From Cribrihabitans marinus (lineage in GTDB: Bacteria; Pseudomonadota; Alphaproteobacteria; Rhodobacterales; Rhodobacteraceae), in the NCBI RefSeq assembly GCF_900109035.1, contig NZ_FNYD01000011.1:96472-160471 (forward strand): DNA of 64,000 nt, in the 5' to 3' direction. The translations under genes were made by a program, and so were the position numbers. Below the pieces are notes generated by a model. That model was not told the DNA's origin and did not search any database. It worked only from the letters and a program-made list of their open reading frames with translations. This document shows positions 17,788 to 25,802 of the stretch, in pieces; the stretch's first letter is position 1; the number at the start of each line of letters is the position of its first letter.

Positions 17788-18075
17788 ATGGCAAAGCCTA
17801 TGACCAAGACTCAGCTTGTCACCGCACTGGCTGAGGAAATGGGAACTGACAAGAAATCCGCTGGCGCCGCTCTCGAAGCGATGACCGGCCTCATCACCCG
17901 CGAAGTGTCGGCCGGCGGTGCCGTGACCCTTCCCGGCGTCGGCAAGATCTACTGCCGCGAACGGCCCGAGCGCCAGGTGCGCAACCCGGCAACCGGCGAG
18001 ACATTTACCAAGCCGGCGGACAAGGTGGTCAAGATGACCATCGCCAAGGCCCTCAAGGACAGCGTCAACGGCTGA
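17788..18075 (+). CDS. HU-family DNA-binding protein
   Basis: 95-aa nucleoid protein. The pattern MTKTQLVTALAEEMGTDKKSAGAALEAM, then VTLPGVGKIYCRERPERQVRNPATGE, then VVKMTIAKALKDSVN is that of HU/IHF, with the DNA-minor-groove proline in RNPATGE. Preceded by AAGGAG at a good distance. The codons are less GC-biased than those of the neighbours, as expected for a highly expressed gene. A strong hairpin terminator follows, so it is probably a one-gene transcript. Confidence 0.93.
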   Translation: MAKPMTKTQLVTALAEEMGTDKKSAGAALEAMTGLITREVSAGGAVTLPGVGKIYCRERPERQVRNPATGETFTKPADKVVKMTIAKALKDSVNG

Positions 18076-18101
18076 GGTCGCTGCCCAGGCAGAACCTGCA
18101 C

Positions 18102-18126
18102 AGGGCCGCCGGTTGGTGGCCCTTTT
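18102..18126 (+). terminator. Rho-independent terminator of the HU gene
   Basis: AGGGCCGCC-GGTT-GGTGGCCCT forms a nine-base-pair stem (one G-T pair) with a four-base loop, followed by TTT. It starts 27 bases after the HU stop codon. Confidence 0.75.
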
Positions 18127-18184
18127 GCATTCCGGGGCACAGACACGGTTTGCCTGCTCCCGTCCGATGACCTAGAGAACACGC

Positions 18185-18940
18185 ATGGCAAAACAGGCAG
18201 TACGCAAGGGCGGCAAGACCAGGGGCAAGGGCAAGGCCGACCGCAAGCCGGCGGCCAAGCGACCGTTCCGGCCATTGGCTTGGCTGGGCTTCTTGCTGTT
18301 GCGGGCCACGACCGTTTTCATCATCGCGGTCCTCGCTCTGGTGGTGCTGTTTGCCGTGGTCGATCCGCCCATGACCCACACGATCTGGGCCGAGAAACGC
18401 CAGCTGGGATCGGTCGAGCGCAGCTGGGTCGACATGAACCGTATCGCCCCGGTCATGGCCCGGTCGGTGGTCGCCGCCGAGGACGCCAACTACTGCCTGC
18501 ACTGGGGGTTCGACGTCGAGGCGATCCGCACCGCAATCGACGAGGGGCGCGGGCGCGGCGCGTCGACGATCTCGCAGCAGGTGGTCAAGAACGTGTTTCT
18601 CTGGCAAGGGCGCAGCTGGATCCGCAAGGCACTTGAGACCGCGATCACGCCGGCGGTCGAGGCGATCTGGTCCAAGCGCCGGATCCTCGAAGTCTATCTG
18701 AACGTGGCCGAGATGGGCGAAGGCGTGTTCGGAGTCGAAGCCGCGGCGCAGGCGGCTTTTGGCGTGAAGGCGGATGCCCTCACCCCGACACAGGCCGCTC
18801 GCATCGCCGCGGTCCTGCCCGCGCCCAAGTCGCGATCCGCCGCCAACCCGTCGCCCTGGCTGCGCAAAAGGGCGGCCGCGATCCGGTCAGGCGCGGCCAC
18901 GATCCGCGCAGACGGGCGCGCCGACTGTTTCGAGGATTGA
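18185..18940 (+). CDS. mtgA: Monofunctional biosynthetic peptidoglycan transglycosylase
   Basis: Polymerises lipid II into glycan strands on the outer face of the inner membrane. A basic cytosolic head (about 1-35) is followed by one membrane anchor (about 38-60, FLLLRATTVFIIAVLALVVL). The GT51 domain has the first catalytic glutamate in VAAEDANYCLHWGFD, GASTISQQVVKNVFLW with the second motif, and RILEVYLNVAEMGEGVFGVEAAA. No transpeptidase domain, and length (251 aa) typical for MtgA. Confidence 0.94.
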   Translation: MAKQAVRKGGKTRGKGKADRKPAAKRPFRPLAWLGFLLLRATTVFIIAVLALVVLFAVVDPPMTHTIWAEKRQLGSVERSWVDMNRIAPVMARSVVAAEDANYCLHWGFDVEAIRTAIDEGRGRGASTISQQVVKNVFLWQGRSWIRKALETAITPAVEAIWSKRRILEVYLNVAEMGEGVFGVEAAAQAAFGVKADALTPTQAARIAAVLPAPKSRSAANPSPWLRKRAAAIRSGAATIRADGRADCFED

Positions 18941-18997
18941 AAATCCCGCCATTGCGGGGCATTGCTGGAACTCAGTGCAATAGTTTTCGGGAACCCC

Positions 18998-19663
18998 ATG
19001 GCGCGCCTTTATCACGTCACCCTGTCTCCGTTCTGCCGAAAGGTCCGCCTGTCGCTGGCCGAGAAGCGCGTCGAAGTGGAGCTGGTCGAGGAACGCTACT
19101 GGGAGCGCGATCCCGATTTCCTGCGCCGCAACCCCGCCGGCAAGGTCCCGGTGATCAAGCTGGACGGGCGCATGATGGCCGAGAGCGCCGCGATCTGCGA
19201 ATACATCGAGGACACCCGCCCGGAACCACCACTGATGCCCGCCGATGCCGCGGGCCGGTTCGAAGTGCGCCGCCTGGTCGGCTGGTTCGACGACAAGTTC
19301 CACAGCGAGGTGACCTCCAAGTTGCTTTATGAGCGGGTCAACAAGAAGGTTACGGGCCAGGGCTATCCCGACAGCCGCAACGTCAAGGACGGCGCCAAGG
19401 CCATCAAGTATCACCTGGACTACATGGCCTGGCTTCTGGACCACCGCCGCTGGCTTGCCGGCGACCGGATGAGCCTGGCCGATTTCGCCGCCGCCGCGCA
19501 TCTGAGCTCGCTGGACTACATCTCGGACGTGGACTGGAACCGCTCGACCGTGGTCAAGGACTGGTATGCCAAGGTCAAGTCGCGCCCGGCCTTCCGCTCG
19601 ATCCTGGCCGACCAGGTGCCGGGCTTCCGGCCGCCGCCGCATTACGCCGACCTGGATTTCTGA
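18998..19663 (+). CDS. Glutathione S-transferase family protein
   Basis: 221-aa thioredoxin-fold protein. The N-terminal YHVTLSPFCRKVRLSLAEKR has the S-P-F-C active-site segment (about 10-13), PAGKVPVIKLDGRMMAESAAICEYIED is the glutathione-binding part, and a helical C-terminal domain follows (LDHRRWLAGDRMSLADFAAAAHLSSLDYI). The ATG before ARLYHVTL was chosen over an upstream in-frame start. It precedes queG, from which it is separated by one dispersed repeat. Substrate unknown. Confidence 0.87.
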   Translation: MARLYHVTLSPFCRKVRLSLAEKRVEVELVEERYWERDPDFLRRNPAGKVPVIKLDGRMMAESAAICEYIEDTRPEPPLMPADAAGRFEVRRLVGWFDDKFHSEVTSKLLYERVNKKVTGQGYPDSRNVKDGAKAIKYHLDYMAWLLDHRRWLAGDRMSLADFAAAAHLSSLDYISDVDWNRSTVVKDWYAKVKSRPAFRSILADQVPGFRPPPHYADLDF

Positions 19664-19702
19664 TAGGTTGCATGGGCGAGGCGGGCCTTCCCCTCTTGCC
19701 AC

Positions 19703-19734
19703 GAAGGTATTGTCAGCCAGATGAAGGACGGATC
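19703..19734 (+). repeat. Dispersed intergenic repeat, copy 6, spanning the queG start
   Basis: GAAGGTATTGTCAGCCAGATGAAGGACGGATC in two parts (19703-19716 and 19717-19734). The second part is identical over 18 bases to copy 2 at 2911-2928. Unlike the other copies, the ATG in this one appears to serve as the start codon of a gene. Confidence 0.65.
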
Positions 19735-20761
19735 AGCGCTCAAGCAGAAACTTGTTGCCCAGGCCCTGGAAGAAGGCTTCGTGGCGGCCCGCCTTTGCCG
19801 GCCCTGGGACGTGCCCGAAGTGCCCGGGCGGTTGGCCGGTTTTGTCGAGGCCGGGTATCACGGGCAGATGGGATGGATGGCCGAGCGCATGCACTGGCGC
19901 GGCAACCCCGCGGCGCTGTGGCCCGAGGCCAAATCGGTGATCATGCTGGCCGAGAGCTATGCGCCCGAACAGGACCCGCTGGCGATCCTGGAGCGGCCCG
20001 ACCGGGGCGCGATCTCGGTCTATGCACGCAACCGCGACTATCATGATCTGGTCAAGAAACGGCTGAAACGCCTGGCGCGCTGGCTGATTGCCGAGGCGGG
20101 TGGCGAGGTCAAGGTCTTCGTCGATACCGCGCCGGTGCCAGAAAAGGCCCTTGGCCAGGCTGCCGGGCTTGGCTGGCAGGGCAAGCATACCAACCTGTTG
20201 AGCCGGGATTGGGGCAATTGGGCCTTTCTAGGGTCTGTTTTTTCAACACTGGACCTGCCGGCCGATGCGCCGGAGGTCGATCATTGCGGCTCCTGCCGGG
20301 CCTGTCTGGACATCTGCCCGACGGATGCGTTTCCGGCCCCCTACCGCCTGGATGCGCGGCGCTGCATTTCCTATCTGACCATCGAGCACAAGGGTCCGGT
20401 GGACGAAGAGTTGCGCGGCAAGATGGGCAACCGGATCTATGGCTGCGACGATTGCCTGGCGGTCTGTCCCTGGAACAAGTTCGCCGTTGCGGCGAGCGAC
20501 ATGCGCTATGCCGCGCGCGAAGCGCTCGAGGCTCCGCATCTGGCCGATCTGGCCGGCCTGGACGATGCCAGTTTCCGGGCAATGTTCTCGGGCTCGCCGA
20601 TCAAGCGGATCGGCCGCGACCGGTTCGTGCGCAATGTTCTCTATGCGATCGGGAATTCCGGGGATCCCTCGCTTCGCCCGGCGGCCCGGGCCCGCGCCGA
20701 CGACGCGGATCCCACGGTCGTCGACGCGGCGCGCTGGGCGCTGGCGAAACTGCCTGAATGA
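19721..20761 (+). CDS. queG: Epoxyqueuosine reductase
   Basis: Cobalamin- and iron-sulfur-dependent enzyme that reduces epoxyqueuosine to queuosine in the tRNA wobble base. Two 4Fe-4S motifs are visible: [12 protein letters not shown] (from about residue 189) and [13 protein letters not shown] (from about 242), with the flanking [10 protein letters not shown] and a C-terminal HEAT-like segment. Length, 346 aa, is typical. The start ATG lies inside a dispersed repeat (MKDG is encoded by repeat DNA), and no strong ribosome site is seen, so initiation may be inefficient or start elsewhere. Confidence 0.93.
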   Translation: MKDGSALKQKLVAQALEEGFVAARLCRPWDVPEVPGRLAGFVEAGYHGQMGWMAERMHWRGNPAALWPEAKSVIMLAESYAPEQDPLAILERPDRGAISVYARNRDYHDLVKKRLKRLARWLIAEAGGEVKVFVDTAPVPEKALGQAAGLGWQGKHTNLLSRDWGNWAFLGSVFSTLDLPADAPEVDHCGSCRACLDICPTDAFPAPYRLDARRCISYLTIEHKGPVDEELRGKMGNRIYGCDDCLAVCPWNKFAVAASDMRYAAREALEAPHLADLAGLDDASFRAMFSGSPIKRIGRDRFVRNVLYAIGNSGDPSLRPAARARADDADPTVVDAARWALAKLPE

Positions 20762-20831
20762 CGCAAACGGGCTGGACGCCGCGCATCAGGCGGGTACAGC
20801 TTCTCGTCAAGGGCATTCCGAGGGGACGGGC

Positions 20832-22835
20832 ATGGCGCTGGCAGTTGGGATCGATACGGGCGGCACCTATACCGACGCGGTTCTGATCCGCGACGAGACC
20901 GAGGTGGTCGCCTCGGCCAAGTCGCTGACCACACGGCCCGACCTGGCCCTTGGCATCGGCTCGGCGGTGCAGGCCGTTCTGGATCGTGCAGCGGTTCAGG
21001 CCGGTGAGGTGTCGCTGACCGCCCTGTCGACGACGCTTGCCACCAATGCGCTGGTCGAGGGCCAGGGCGGGCGCGTCGCCCTTGTCGGCATCGGCTTCCG
21101 CCCGGCCGACCTGAACCGGCACGGCTTGGCCGAGGCGCTCAAGGGCGACCCGGTTCTGGCCCTGTCCGGAGGGCACACACATGCCGGAACCGAGGCCGCG
21201 CCGTTGGATGAGTCCGCCCTGCGCGCTTTTCTGGAGACGGTCGGCGAGGTTTCGGGCTACGCCGTTGCCGGCCAGTTCGCGACGCGCAACCCGACGCACG
21301 AGTCGCGCGCCGCACGGATCATCGCCGAGATCACCGGTCGGCCCGTCACCTGTTCGCATCAGCTTTCGGCCCGACTGAATGGCCCCAAGCGGGCGTTGAC
21401 GGCGGTTCTGAATGCCCGGCTGATCGGGATGATCGACGATCTGATCGCGCAGGCCCAGGCCGAACTGGCCCGGCTGGGGATCACCGCGCCGCTGATGGTG
21501 GTGCGCGGAGACGGGGCGCTGATGTCGGCCGATCAGGCGCGTGCGCGGCCGATCGAGACCATCCTCAGCGGGCCGGCCGCCTCGATCGTCGGCGCGGGTT
21601 GGCTGACCGGGCGCAGCGACGCGCTGATCTCGGATATCGGCGGCACCACCACGGACATTGCGCTGATCCGCGACGGGCGGCCGGCCATCGACCCCGAAGG
21701 CGCGCTTGTGGGCGGGTTCCGGACCATGGTCGAGGCGGTGGCGATGCGCACCCACGGGCTTGGCGGCGACAGCCAGGTGCATCCCCGCATCGCGGGCCTC
21801 GATGGTGGTGTCACGCTGGGGCCACGGCGGGTCCTGCCGCTGTCGCTGCTGGCGCGACAGGCCCCGGATGTCGTGCACCGGGCGCTTGACCGCCAGCTGC
21901 GCGCCACGGCCCCCGGAGACCACGATGCCCGGTTCGTCCGCGCGCTGTCGCAGGCGCCCAAGGACGGGCTGGGCGCGCGGGAATGTGCGCTGCTCGAGCG
22001 GATCGGGATGCGCGTGGCGCCACTCGACGAAGTGCTGCGCAACCGGATGGATCATGGCGCGCTGGAGCGTCTGACGGGTCGCGGGCTGGTGCAGGTGGCG
22101 GGCATCACTCCGACCGATGCCAGCAATGTCCTGGGCCGGATGGATGACTGGGATTCCGAGGCCGCGCGCAAGGGCCTGGATCTGGTTGCCCGCAAACGGG
22201 TGGGATCCGGCAATCGCCTGGCCGACGGGGCCGAGACGCTGGCGCGCATGATCGTGGATCAATTGACCTGCCAGACCGAAATCGCCTTGTTAGAGACTGC
22301 ATTTTCCGAAGAACGCGACCGGTTCGACCTGCCGCCCGAGGACATGGCGCGGCATGTCCTGCTGCGGGCCGGTCTGTCGCGGCATCGCGGATTGCTGGCG
22401 CTGGACGCCGCCCTGAACATCGAGGTGGTCGGGCTGGGCGCCTCGGCGGCCAGCTATTACCCGGCCGTCGGCGACCGGCTGCATTGCCCGGTGATCCTGC
22501 CGGAGCATGGAGACGTCGCCAACGCCATCGGCGCCGTGGTGGGGCGGGTCACGGTGCGGCGCAGCGGCACGATCACGACACCGGCGGAGGGGAAATACCG
22601 TGTGCATCTCGACCACGGCCCCGAGGATCACGCCGACCCGGAAGCCGCGTTGCGACAGCTGGAGGACTCCCTGAGGCTTCAGGTCGCGACCGAGCTGCGC
22701 GCGGCGGGCGCCGAAGAGATCCGCCATTCGGTCGCGCGCGACATCCGCACCGCGCAGGTCGAGGCGCGGGAAGTGTTTGTCGAGGCCACCTTGACTGTCG
22801 AAGGCAGCGGCCGGCCCCGCATGGCGGTCGGGTGA
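20832..22835 (+). CDS. Hydantoinase/oxoprolinase (HyuA)-family protein
   Basis: 667-aa protein of the ATP-dependent hydantoinase/5-oxoprolinase family. The N-terminal VGIDTGGTYTDAVLIRDE is the first phosphate-binding loop, STTLATNALVEGQGGRVALV follows, and LISDIGGTTTDIALIRDGRP (from about residue 260) is the second ASKHA-type nucleotide motif. ASYYPAVGDRL near 545 is also conserved. The ATG follows GAGGGGACGGG. The partner B subunit (HyuB) is absent, so it may act on its own, or on a substrate unlike hydantoins. Confidence 0.85.
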   Translation: MALAVGIDTGGTYTDAVLIRDETEVVASAKSLTTRPDLALGIGSAVQAVLDRAAVQAGEVSLTALSTTLATNALVEGQGGRVALVGIGFRPADLNRHGLAEALKGDPVLALSGGHTHAGTEAAPLDESALRAFLETVGEVSGYAVAGQFATRNPTHESRAARIIAEITGRPVTCSHQLSARLNGPKRALTAVLNARLIGMIDDLIAQAQAELARLGITAPLMVVRGDGALMSADQARARPIETILSGPAASIVGAGWLTGRSDALISDIGGTTTDIALIRDGRPAIDPEGALVGGFRTMVEAVAMRTHGLGGDSQVHPRIAGLDGGVTLGPRRVLPLSLLARQAPDVVHRALDRQLRATAPGDHDARFVRALSQAPKDGLGARECALLERIGMRVAPLDEVLRNRMDHGALERLTGRGLVQVAGITPTDASNVLGRMDDWDSEAARKGLDLVARKRVGSGNRLADGAETLARMIVDQLTCQTEIALLETAFSEERDRFDLPPEDMARHVLLRAGLSRHRGLLALDAALNIEVVGLGASAASYYPAVGDRLHCPVILPEHGDVANAIGAVVGRVTVRRSGTITTPAEGKYRVHLDHGPEDHADPEAALRQLEDSLRLQVATELRAAGAEEIRHSVARDIRTAQVEAREVFVEATLTVEGSGRPRMAVG

Positions 22836-22901
22836 CGCTGCAGCGGTCACAAGAGTGATCCTTTGCGCAACCGCAGCCGTATCAGGATCGGAGGAACCAT
22901 C

Positions 22902-23423
22902 ATGCTGCGTATTATTGTCGTCATTCTCGCCCTACTCGCCGCTGCGCCATCTGTCGCTCGTGGCGTGGGCGGTACTTTCGCCTCGATCGACGGAGGGACG
23001 CATTCGCTGGAGGCCTGGCGCGGGCGGCCGGTGCTGGTCGTGAACACAGCGTCGCAATGCGCCTTCACGGGACAATATGCGGCTCTGCAAAAGGTCTATG
23101 ATGCCTACAAGGCCCGTGGGCTGGTGGTTCTGGCCGTGCCGTCTGACGATTTCAACCAGGAGTTGGACAGCGCCGCTGAGGTCAAGGCCTTCTGCGAGTT
23201 GAACTATGATCTCGACCTTCCCATGACCGATATCACGCCCGTTACCGGGCCGGATGCGCACCCGTTCTACAAGTCGGTCAGGTCGGCCACCGGGTTCGCG
23301 CCGCGCTGGAACTTCAACAAGGTGCTGATCGGACCGGATGGCGATGTCGTCGCGACATATGGGTCAGCGACGCGCCCGGATTCCCGCAAGATCGTCGACC
23401 GGATCGAGGGGCTGCTGCCCTGA
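22902..23423 (+). CDS. Glutathione peroxidase, exported
   Basis: 173-aa thiol peroxidase. A signal peptide (MLRIIVVILALLAAAPSVARG) implies periplasmic location. NTASQCAFTGQYAALQKVYDAY carries the peroxidatic cysteine (about C53; no selenocysteine), and APRWNFNKVLIGPDG is the conserved W-N-F segment. The cleanest start is the ATG after GGAGGA; a TTG 13 codons upstream lacks a ribosome site. It is the last gene before the flagellar locus and has no evident link to it. Confidence 0.9.
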   Translation: MLRIIVVILALLAAAPSVARGVGGTFASIDGGTHSLEAWRGRPVLVVNTASQCAFTGQYAALQKVYDAYKARGLVVLAVPSDDFNQELDSAAEVKAFCELNYDLDLPMTDITPVTGPDAHPFYKSVRSATGFAPRWNFNKVLIGPDGDVVATYGSATRPDSRKIVDRIEGLLP

Positions 23424-23454
23424 GCCGCCTCAGACTTTGCGACGATTTTAAACG

Positions 23455-23470
23455 TTAGCCGCGCCTTAAC
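23455..23470 (+). promoter_or_regulatory. CtrA-like box upstream of motB
   Basis: TTAG-N7-TTAAC, one mismatch from the TTAA-N7-TTAAC consensus of the alphaproteobacterial cell-cycle/motility regulator CtrA. It lies 31 bases before the motB start. The same architecture recurs before flgE and between fliF and fliL. Confidence 0.5.
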
Positions 23471-23500
23471 GCCTGCCCGGTTATCCCGATGGGGGGTGAT

Positions 23501-24352
23501 ATGAAGGTGGTGGAAATGGGTGCGCAGAGCAATGCGGCGCCGGTCATCATCAAGCGAAAGAAGGTCGTGGGCGGCGAAGGCCACCACGGCGGCGCATGGA
23601 AGGTCGCGTATGCGGATTTCGTGACAGCCATGATGGCCTTCTTTCTGCTGATGTGGCTGTTGAACGCAACGACCGAGAAGCAACGCAAAGGCTTGGCGGA
23701 CTATTTCTCGCCCTCGGTTCCGGTCAGTCCGGTGTCCGGCGGCGGCGACGGTGCCTTTGGCGGCGACACGCTGTTCTCCGAATTCGAGATGGTGCAAAAC
23801 GACCGCGGCGCCAGCGAGCGCAACGCGACCGAATCGCATCAGGCGCGGGGCACGCTGGGCGTCGACCTGTCCGACCAACGCCGGCCGGAGGGCGAGGAAT
23901 TCCGCAAGCTCGAAGAGACGCTGCTGGGGCGGAGCGGTGAAAGCCTGGTCTCGGACGCGTTGCGCAGGCACATCGTGACCCGGGTCACCGACGAGGGTTT
24001 GATCGTCGAGCTGTTCGCCACGCCGGACCAGCCCTTGTTCGAGCCGCATGACGGCACCCCGACGCCGGTGCTGCGTGGGCTGCTGGGCGCGCTGGCCCAG
24101 GCCGCGCAAACCGTCACGAACGGGCTGGCGCTGAGCGGGCATGTCCGGGCGCATCCCGTGGTCCTGGCCCGCAATCCGGTCTGGGACCTGTCCACCGAAC
24201 GGGCCACGCGCGTGCGCACCGAGCTCGAGGCGCTGGGTGTGGAACCCGCCCGCATGCAGCGCGTGACCGGCCATGCCGACCGCAGCCTTGTCGCCCCCAA
24301 CCCGATGGCCGCCCGGAACAACCGGATCGAGCTGACATTCCTGCGGAACTGA
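23501..24352 (+). CDS. motB: Flagellar stator protein MotB
   Basis: Peptidoglycan-anchored stator subunit that forms the ion channel with MotA. After a basic N-terminus (IIKRKKV), one transmembrane helix AYADFVTAMMAFFLLMWLLNAT carries the essential proton-binding aspartate (about D39). A plug-like linker and a C-terminal OmpA-like domain follow (ALSGHVRAHPVV... and NNRIELTFLRN). I chose the ATG after GGGGGGTGAT; ATGs four codons upstream or five codons downstream are also possible. Unlike many bacteria, motB is split from motA, which lies 10 kb away. Confidence 0.9.
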   Translation: MKVVEMGAQSNAAPVIIKRKKVVGGEGHHGGAWKVAYADFVTAMMAFFLLMWLLNATTEKQRKGLADYFSPSVPVSPVSGGGDGAFGGDTLFSEFEMVQNDRGASERNATESHQARGTLGVDLSDQRRPEGEEFRKLEETLLGRSGESLVSDALRRHIVTRVTDEGLIVELFATPDQPLFEPHDGTPTPVLRGLLGALAQAAQTVTNGLALSGHVRAHPVVLARNPVWDLSTERATRVRTELEALGVEPARMQRVTGHADRSLVAPNPMAARNNRIELTFLRN

Positions 24353-24391
24353 AGCGTCGGCCTCGCGGCAAGTTCGGGCGAGTTTTATCTG

Positions 24392-24407
24392 TTAGCGCGC
24401 TGTTAAG
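24392..24407 (+). promoter_or_regulatory. CtrA-like box upstream of flgE
   Basis: TTAG-N7-TTAAG, 60 bases before the flgE start, with the same spacing and orientation as the site before motB. Confidence 0.45.
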
Positions 24408-24467
24408 CGCCGGCGCGGTAGGTGTTGCAGCGGAACCTGATCACCGACACAGCACAAGGGCCAGCCC

Positions 24468-25769
24468 ATGACCATCTCTTCTTCGCTCAATGCCGGTGTG
24501 GCGGCGCTGTCGGCCAATGCCAGCCGCCTGGCAACGATTTCCGACAACATCGCGAACGCATCGACCTTCGGCTACAAGCGGGTCGAAACCGATTTCCATT
24601 CAATGGTCATCTCGAAATCCGCCGGCAGCTATACCGCCGGCGGCGTCCGCACAACGAATCAGCGGCTTGTCGACCAGCGCGGGTCGCTGGTTTCGACCAA
24701 CAATGCCACCGATCTTGCGATCCGCGGACGCGGCATGCTTCCGGTAATGCGCAGCTCGCAGCTTGCCGGCGAGGGCGGCGCACCCGAAATGCTGCTGGCG
24801 ACCACCGGTTCCTTCCGCACGGATGCCGACGGCTATCTGGTGACGGAATCCGGGCTGGCGCTTCTGGGGTGGCCGGCCCTGCCCGACGGGTCGATCCCGA
24901 ATTTCCCGCGCGACACCGCCGACGGCCTGAAACCGGTCCAGATGAGCGTGAACCAGCTTTCCGGCGCGCCGACAACCAGCATGACGCTGCGCATGAACCT
25001 GCCGGCAACCGGCACGGATGCCGGTGCGGCCGGTGACACCCACCCGCTGTCCGTCGAGTATTACGACAACCTCGGAAAATCGGAGAAGATCGACCTGGAG
25101 CTGATCCCGACCGTTCCGGCCAACGGCACCTCGAACGAGTGGACTCTGGTGATGCGCGACTCGGCTTCGGGCGGCGGGATCGTCGGGGAATATACGCTGA
25201 CCTTCGATGACAGCCGTACCGGAGGGGGCACGCTGGCGGATGTGGTGGCCACGACCGGCGGGGCCTATGATCCCGCAACCGGAAGCTTCGTGGTGAATGT
25301 CGCCGGCGGGCCGGTCGAGGTGAATATCGGACAACTGGGCGACAGCAGCGGCATCACGCAGCTGTCCGACACATTCGCCCCGGTCTCGATCTCCAAGGAC
25401 GGCGCGGCCGTCGCCGCGATGACCGGCGTCGACGTGGACGAGAACGGCAACGTCTTCGCGGTGTTCGACAGCGGCATCAGCCGGCGCATGTTCCAGATCC
25501 CCCTGGCCGACCTGCCCAACCCGAACGGCATGATCTCGCTGGACAGCCAGACCTATGCACCCTCCCGGGAAAGCGGCACGTTCTTCCTGTGGAATGCCGG
25601 TGACGGCCCGACCGGCGAGGTGGTGGGGTTCGCCCGCGAGGAATCGACCACCGACGTGGCCACCGAACTGACCGCCATGATCCAGACGCAGCGCGCCTAT
25701 TCCTCCAGCGCCAAGGTGATCCAGACGGTCGACGAGATGCTGCAGGAAACCACGAATATCAAACGCTGA
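24468..25769 (+). CDS. flgE: Flagellar hook protein FlgE
   Basis: Structural subunit of the hook, exported through the flagellar type III system. The N-terminal rod/hook signature LNAGVAALSANASRLATISDNIANASTFGYKR and the C-terminal QTQRAYSSSAKVIQTVDEMLQETTNIKR are both present. Length, 433 aa, is typical. First gene of the flgE-flgK-flgL-flgI run, behind a CtrA-like box. The hook-cap gene flgD and the ruler fliK are not in the window. Confidence 0.93.
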   Translation: MTISSSLNAGVAALSANASRLATISDNIANASTFGYKRVETDFHSMVISKSAGSYTAGGVRTTNQRLVDQRGSLVSTNNATDLAIRGRGMLPVMRSSQLAGEGGAPEMLLATTGSFRTDADGYLVTESGLALLGWPALPDGSIPNFPRDTADGLKPVQMSVNQLSGAPTTSMTLRMNLPATGTDAGAAGDTHPLSVEYYDNLGKSEKIDLELIPTVPANGTSNEWTLVMRDSASGGGIVGEYTLTFDDSRTGGGTLADVVATTGGAYDPATGSFVVNVAGGPVEVNIGQLGDSSGITQLSDTFAPVSISKDGAAVAAMTGVDVDENGNVFAVFDSGISRRMFQIPLADLPNPNGMISLDSQTYAPSRESGTFFLWNAGDGPTGEVVGFAREESTTDVATELTAMIQTQRAYSSSAKVIQTVDEMLQETTNIKR

Positions 25770-25802
25770 TCCCAGGGATCGGCCACCGCCGGAGGGTAGA
25801 TC

